Shown here one piece after another: positions 4,565 through 6,813 of a stretch of DNA of 6,813 nucleotides. This stretch comes from Oxalobacteraceae bacterium UBA5157 (GTDB taxonomy: Bacteria; Pseudomonadota; Gammaproteobacteria; Burkholderiales; Burkholderiaceae_D), in contig DHXL01000303.1 of the NCBI GenBank assembly GCA_002415335.1, forward strand, positions 1-6,813. The letters run 5' to 3'. Position 1 is the first letter of the stretch. The number at the start of each line of letters is the position of its first letter. The notes beneath the pieces are model-generated. The model was not told the DNA's origin. It searched no databases and saw only the letters and a program-made list of their open reading frames with translations. Made by a program: the position numbers and the translations under genes.

Positions 4565-6813
4565 ATGGCATCCAACGGGGTTGAAAGCAACCAGGAACTC
4601 AAAGACCGTGCCATCTTTATCGATGGGCGATCCGTCGAACAACGGTTAGGCGATTTCCTGCTCAATCATCATGTGATGCGCAATGTGCTGATCGGCATTG
4701 TTTGCGCAGGACTGGTGCTGCCCTCGATTATTCCTGCCCTGTTGTTGGTCGGCGTCACCTTGTCCGCGTGGTGGAACATGACCATATCCCGCGTCAGGAT
4801 GCCGATTCGCTATCCGGCATGGACGAAGCATCCAGACCCCTCATCCATCGATGACAACTTGGGATTGCTTCCTGCTTCCGGCATCGAGTTCATCGGCGTG
4901 GAGCGCAGGGGTGCGACCATTGACCGCACAAGGGAGATATGGTGCTCCGAGTCCGATGCGCGAACGCATCGCATCTACATGGGCACCACGGGGGCGGGTA
5001 AGACGCAGGCTTTGTTGTCCATGCTCTTCAATCCGCTTTGTTGGGGTTCCGGTTTCTCGTTTACCGACGGCAAGGCGCAAATTGACGTGACGGCCAACGT
5101 GTTCGTCATGGCATGGATGTTCTGGCGCGAGGACGACGTGGTGATCCTGAACTACATGCGCGGCGGCCAGGACAGGTTCAAAGAGATGGTAAACAAACCG
5201 AAGGTCGGCGTGCGCAAGACCCGCGTGTCGAATACATGGAACCCGTTTAGCACGGCAAACCATGAAACCATCAGCCAGATCATCGACTCGATCATGGAGA
5301 AAGCGACCGGCGATGGCGCGCAATGGCAGGCCAAGGCGATCAACATGAAGAACGCGGTGGTACAGACCATCGCGTATCTGCGCGCCAAGGGCGACATGCT
5401 GATGTCGGTTTCCGCAATCCGCGAAATGATGTCGCTCGACAATGTGGTTAAGCTGGCGATGAGCACTGATATTCCGCCCGCTGCGGCTGCCGCGATAAGA
5501 AGCTACCTATCGTCCGGACTGCCGGGATTTTCCTGGCAGTTGGCGAAAAAGGGCAAGCCGCAATCATCGGATACGCTATTGCAGCACGGATATCTGACCG
5601 GGCAATTCACCCGCACGTTGGGGCTGATGACCGATACTTATTTCGATATTTTTGGCGACGAGATTCCCGAATTCGATACTCAGGACACCATCCTCAACAA
5701 CCGCATCAGTTTTACCATGATTCCGACGCTGGAAAAGGGCGTGGAAGAAGCGGGCAACCTGGGCAAGATGCAGGTGGCCAGCGCCAAGATGATGATGTCG
5801 GAAAATTTGGGCTTTGAGATCGAGGGCGACTATGAAACCGTCGTCGAAAACCGCCAGACGAATACCGATCGCCCGTTCTACCTGGTCATGGACGAGCTGG
5901 GGTATTACTTTGCACCCGGCATAGACCTGATGTTCGCGCAAGGCCGCTCATTGCAGATCGCGCTCGTTGCTGCCGGGCAGGATTTTCAGGCAATGGCGAA
6001 GAACAACAAGAACGAGGTCGAGTCGATGATCGCGAACACGCGAATCAAGATCTCGCTAAAACTGGAAGATCCGAAGGAGACGTTCGAGATATTTCAGAAG
6101 GCTGCCGGCGAAGCGTATGTCGCAAGGCTGTCCGGCTTCGAGATGGGTGAGGCATCCGCCATGACCGCCGCCGGACAATACAACAAGACGCATAATGCGA
6201 CAATTGAAAAGGTAAGCCGCATCTCTTTGCAGGAGCTCAAGAAGCTGGGCGCGGGCGACGGGGTCATGTTGTACGCGGACAAGGTGATCCGGTTCAGGTC
6301 GTTCAACCTTTTCATGCACTACAAGTTCGACAAGAAGAAGGTCAACATCCGCATCAATACTTTTCTCCCGATTGCGCTGCCCGAACTCAGCAAACTAAGC
6401 GATGCGTCCAAGCCTTATGCAGGGAAAGAGGCCAGCCCGTCCACGGTAATCTACAACATATTGAATTCCGGCACGGTCAACTGGAAAGATCGCAGCATAA
6501 TCAAGGTGGAGTCCGGACTGGTTTTTCAGGCGCTCAAGGATGCGTCGCGGCTACTGAAGGAAATGCCCAACACTAATCCGGCTGACAGAGGCGCGTTTCT
6601 GTTTATCAAGGCGCTTGACGCGATGAAGAACGGAATCGTCGCAGACGCGGCGGCTGATATCGTAAATAACAAGTCACCGGTGTCGGCGAATCCTGCCGCC
6701 CAGCATTCCCCATCCCCGTCTGACACCGGCGGCACCGCTCGGCTACCGATCCAGCCTCCGGCCATCGTTGTCGACACGAAAAACGCGGGCGTCGACGTTC
6801 AGGATGTAGCGGA
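4565..6813 (+). CDS. trbC: DotL/IcmO/TrbC type IVB coupling ATPase (3' end cut by window)
   Basis: This is the VirD4-class coupling ATPase of type IVB systems, a hexameric inner-membrane motor that receives substrate and feeds it to the channel. 749 codons are visible with no stop. Family members run to roughly 760-785 residues, so only a short tail is probably missing. A membrane hairpin lies at about 41-70, split at P53 and P57. Walker A is G140-T-T-G-A-G-K146-T147. Walker B is YLVMDE (439-444) with D443 and E444. The downstream FAQGRS (457-462) and AGQD (470-473, Q472) motifs are the usual VirD4/TraD-type elements. A segment at 360-366 reads FDIFGDE, also found at the C-terminus of the 585-1082 gene product. 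After about residue 700 the sequence becomes Ser/Pro/Asn-rich and looks disordered. In Legionella the DotL C-terminal extension docks DotN and the IcmS/IcmW adaptors, so this tail is the likely partner-binding part. Confidence 0.93.
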   Translation, partial: MASNGVESNQELKDRAIFIDGRSVEQRLGDFLLNHHVMRNVLIGIVCAGLVLPSIIPALLLVGVTLSAWWNMTISRVRMPIRYPAWTKHPDPSSIDDNLGLLPASGIEFIGVERRGATIDRTREIWCSESDARTHRIYMGTTGAGKTQALLSMLFNPLCWGSGFSFTDGKAQIDVTANVFVMAWMFWREDDVVILNYMRGGQDRFKEMVNKPKVGVRKTRVSNTWNPFSTANHETISQIIDSIMEKATGDGAQWQAKAINMKNAVVQTIAYLRAKGDMLMSVSAIREMMSLDNVVKLAMSTDIPPAAAAAIRSYLSSGLPGFSWQLAKKGKPQSSDTLLQHGYLTGQFTRTLGLMTDTYFDIFGDEIPEFDTQDTILNNRISFTMIPTLEKGVEEAGNLGKMQVASAKMMMSENLGFEIEGDYETVVENRQTNTDRPFYLVMDELGYYFAPGIDLMFAQGRSLQIALVAAGQDFQAMAKNNKNEVESMIANTRIKISLKLEDPKETFEIFQKAAGEAYVARLSGFEMGEASAMTAAGQYNKTHNATIEKVSRISLQELKKLGAGDGVMLYADKVIRFRSFNLFMHYKFDKKKVNIRINTFLPIALPELSKLSDASKPYAGKEASPSTVIYNILNSGTVNWKDRSIIKVESGLVFQALKDASRLLKEMPNTNPADRGAFLFIKALDAMKNGIVADAAADIVNNKSPVSANPAAQHSPSPSDTGGTARLPIQPPAIVVDTKNAGVDVQDVA
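5640..5661 (+). repeat. 22-base direct repeat, copy 2 (encodes FDIFGDE)
   Basis: This is the second copy of the 22-base stretch at 1045-1066, with one mismatch, encoding residues 360-366 of the DotL-like ATPase in the ATPase domain between Walker A and Walker B. It is about 4.6 kb from the first copy. Confidence 0.7.

Noticed and set aside
223..6777. Many minus-strand open frames of 60-160 codons along the whole block
   Set aside because: Each lies opposite a convincing plus-strand gene. None that I read shows a recognisable domain, and the Arg/Ala/Ser/His-rich compositions are typical of antisense reading of GC-rich codons.
1..6813. CRISPR array, tRNA/rRNA, insertion sequence, attachment site or origin of transfer
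   Set aside because: The window is almost fully occupied by protein genes. I saw no regularly spaced repeats, transposase, tRNA-like cloverleaf or strong oriT-like inverted repeat.

Overview
The window is a compact, single-strand (+) gene block from a conjugation-type IVB secretion system, the IncI plasmid R64 Tra/Trb class that is homologous to Legionella Dot/Icm. Seven genes are read end to end with almost no spacer. Base composition (by eye mid-50s % GC, with an AT-rich first ~55 bases), codon use and gene content fit a conjugative plasmid or integrative conjugative element in a beta- or gammaproteobacterium. The host genus cannot be fixed from this sequence. It is not Legionella-like in composition.

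Layout: positions 1-57 are AT-rich, with a possible -10 box. Positions 58-1669 hold three genes joined by ATGA stop/start overlaps: a Cys/His-rich protein of unknown function (58-588), a small soluble helical protein of unknown function (585-1082), and a protein with a C-terminal membrane hairpin that resembles IcmV/TraX (1079-1669). Next are a lytic transglycosylase of the IagB/PilT/VirB1 type with no signal peptide (1685-2140), the DotM/IcmP/TrbA coupling-complex protein (2141-3370), a membrane-anchored DsbC-like thiol-disulfide protein in the TrbB position (3420-4562), and the DotL/IcmO/TrbC coupling ATPase (4565 to the window end, 3' end missing).

How the genes may work together: DotL (VirD4-type ATPase) and DotM form the inner-membrane type IV coupling complex that recruits substrate, here presumably relaxase-DNA. 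The DsbC-like protein would keep periplasmic disulfides correct. The transglycosylase would open peptidoglycan for the envelope-spanning channel. The IcmV-like protein is an inner-membrane accessory. The trbA-trbB-trbC order matches R64, but the R64 traY (DotA) and excA genes that I recall between traX and trbA are absent here, and the transglycosylase lies in that slot.

The points most worth a second look are a 22-base, one-mismatch repeat encoding FD[V/I]FGDE both in the tail of the 585-1082 protein and inside DotL, the signal-less transglycosylase, the ~174-residue cytoplasmic domain in front of the DsbC-like domain, and the two unrecognised proteins at the head of the block.
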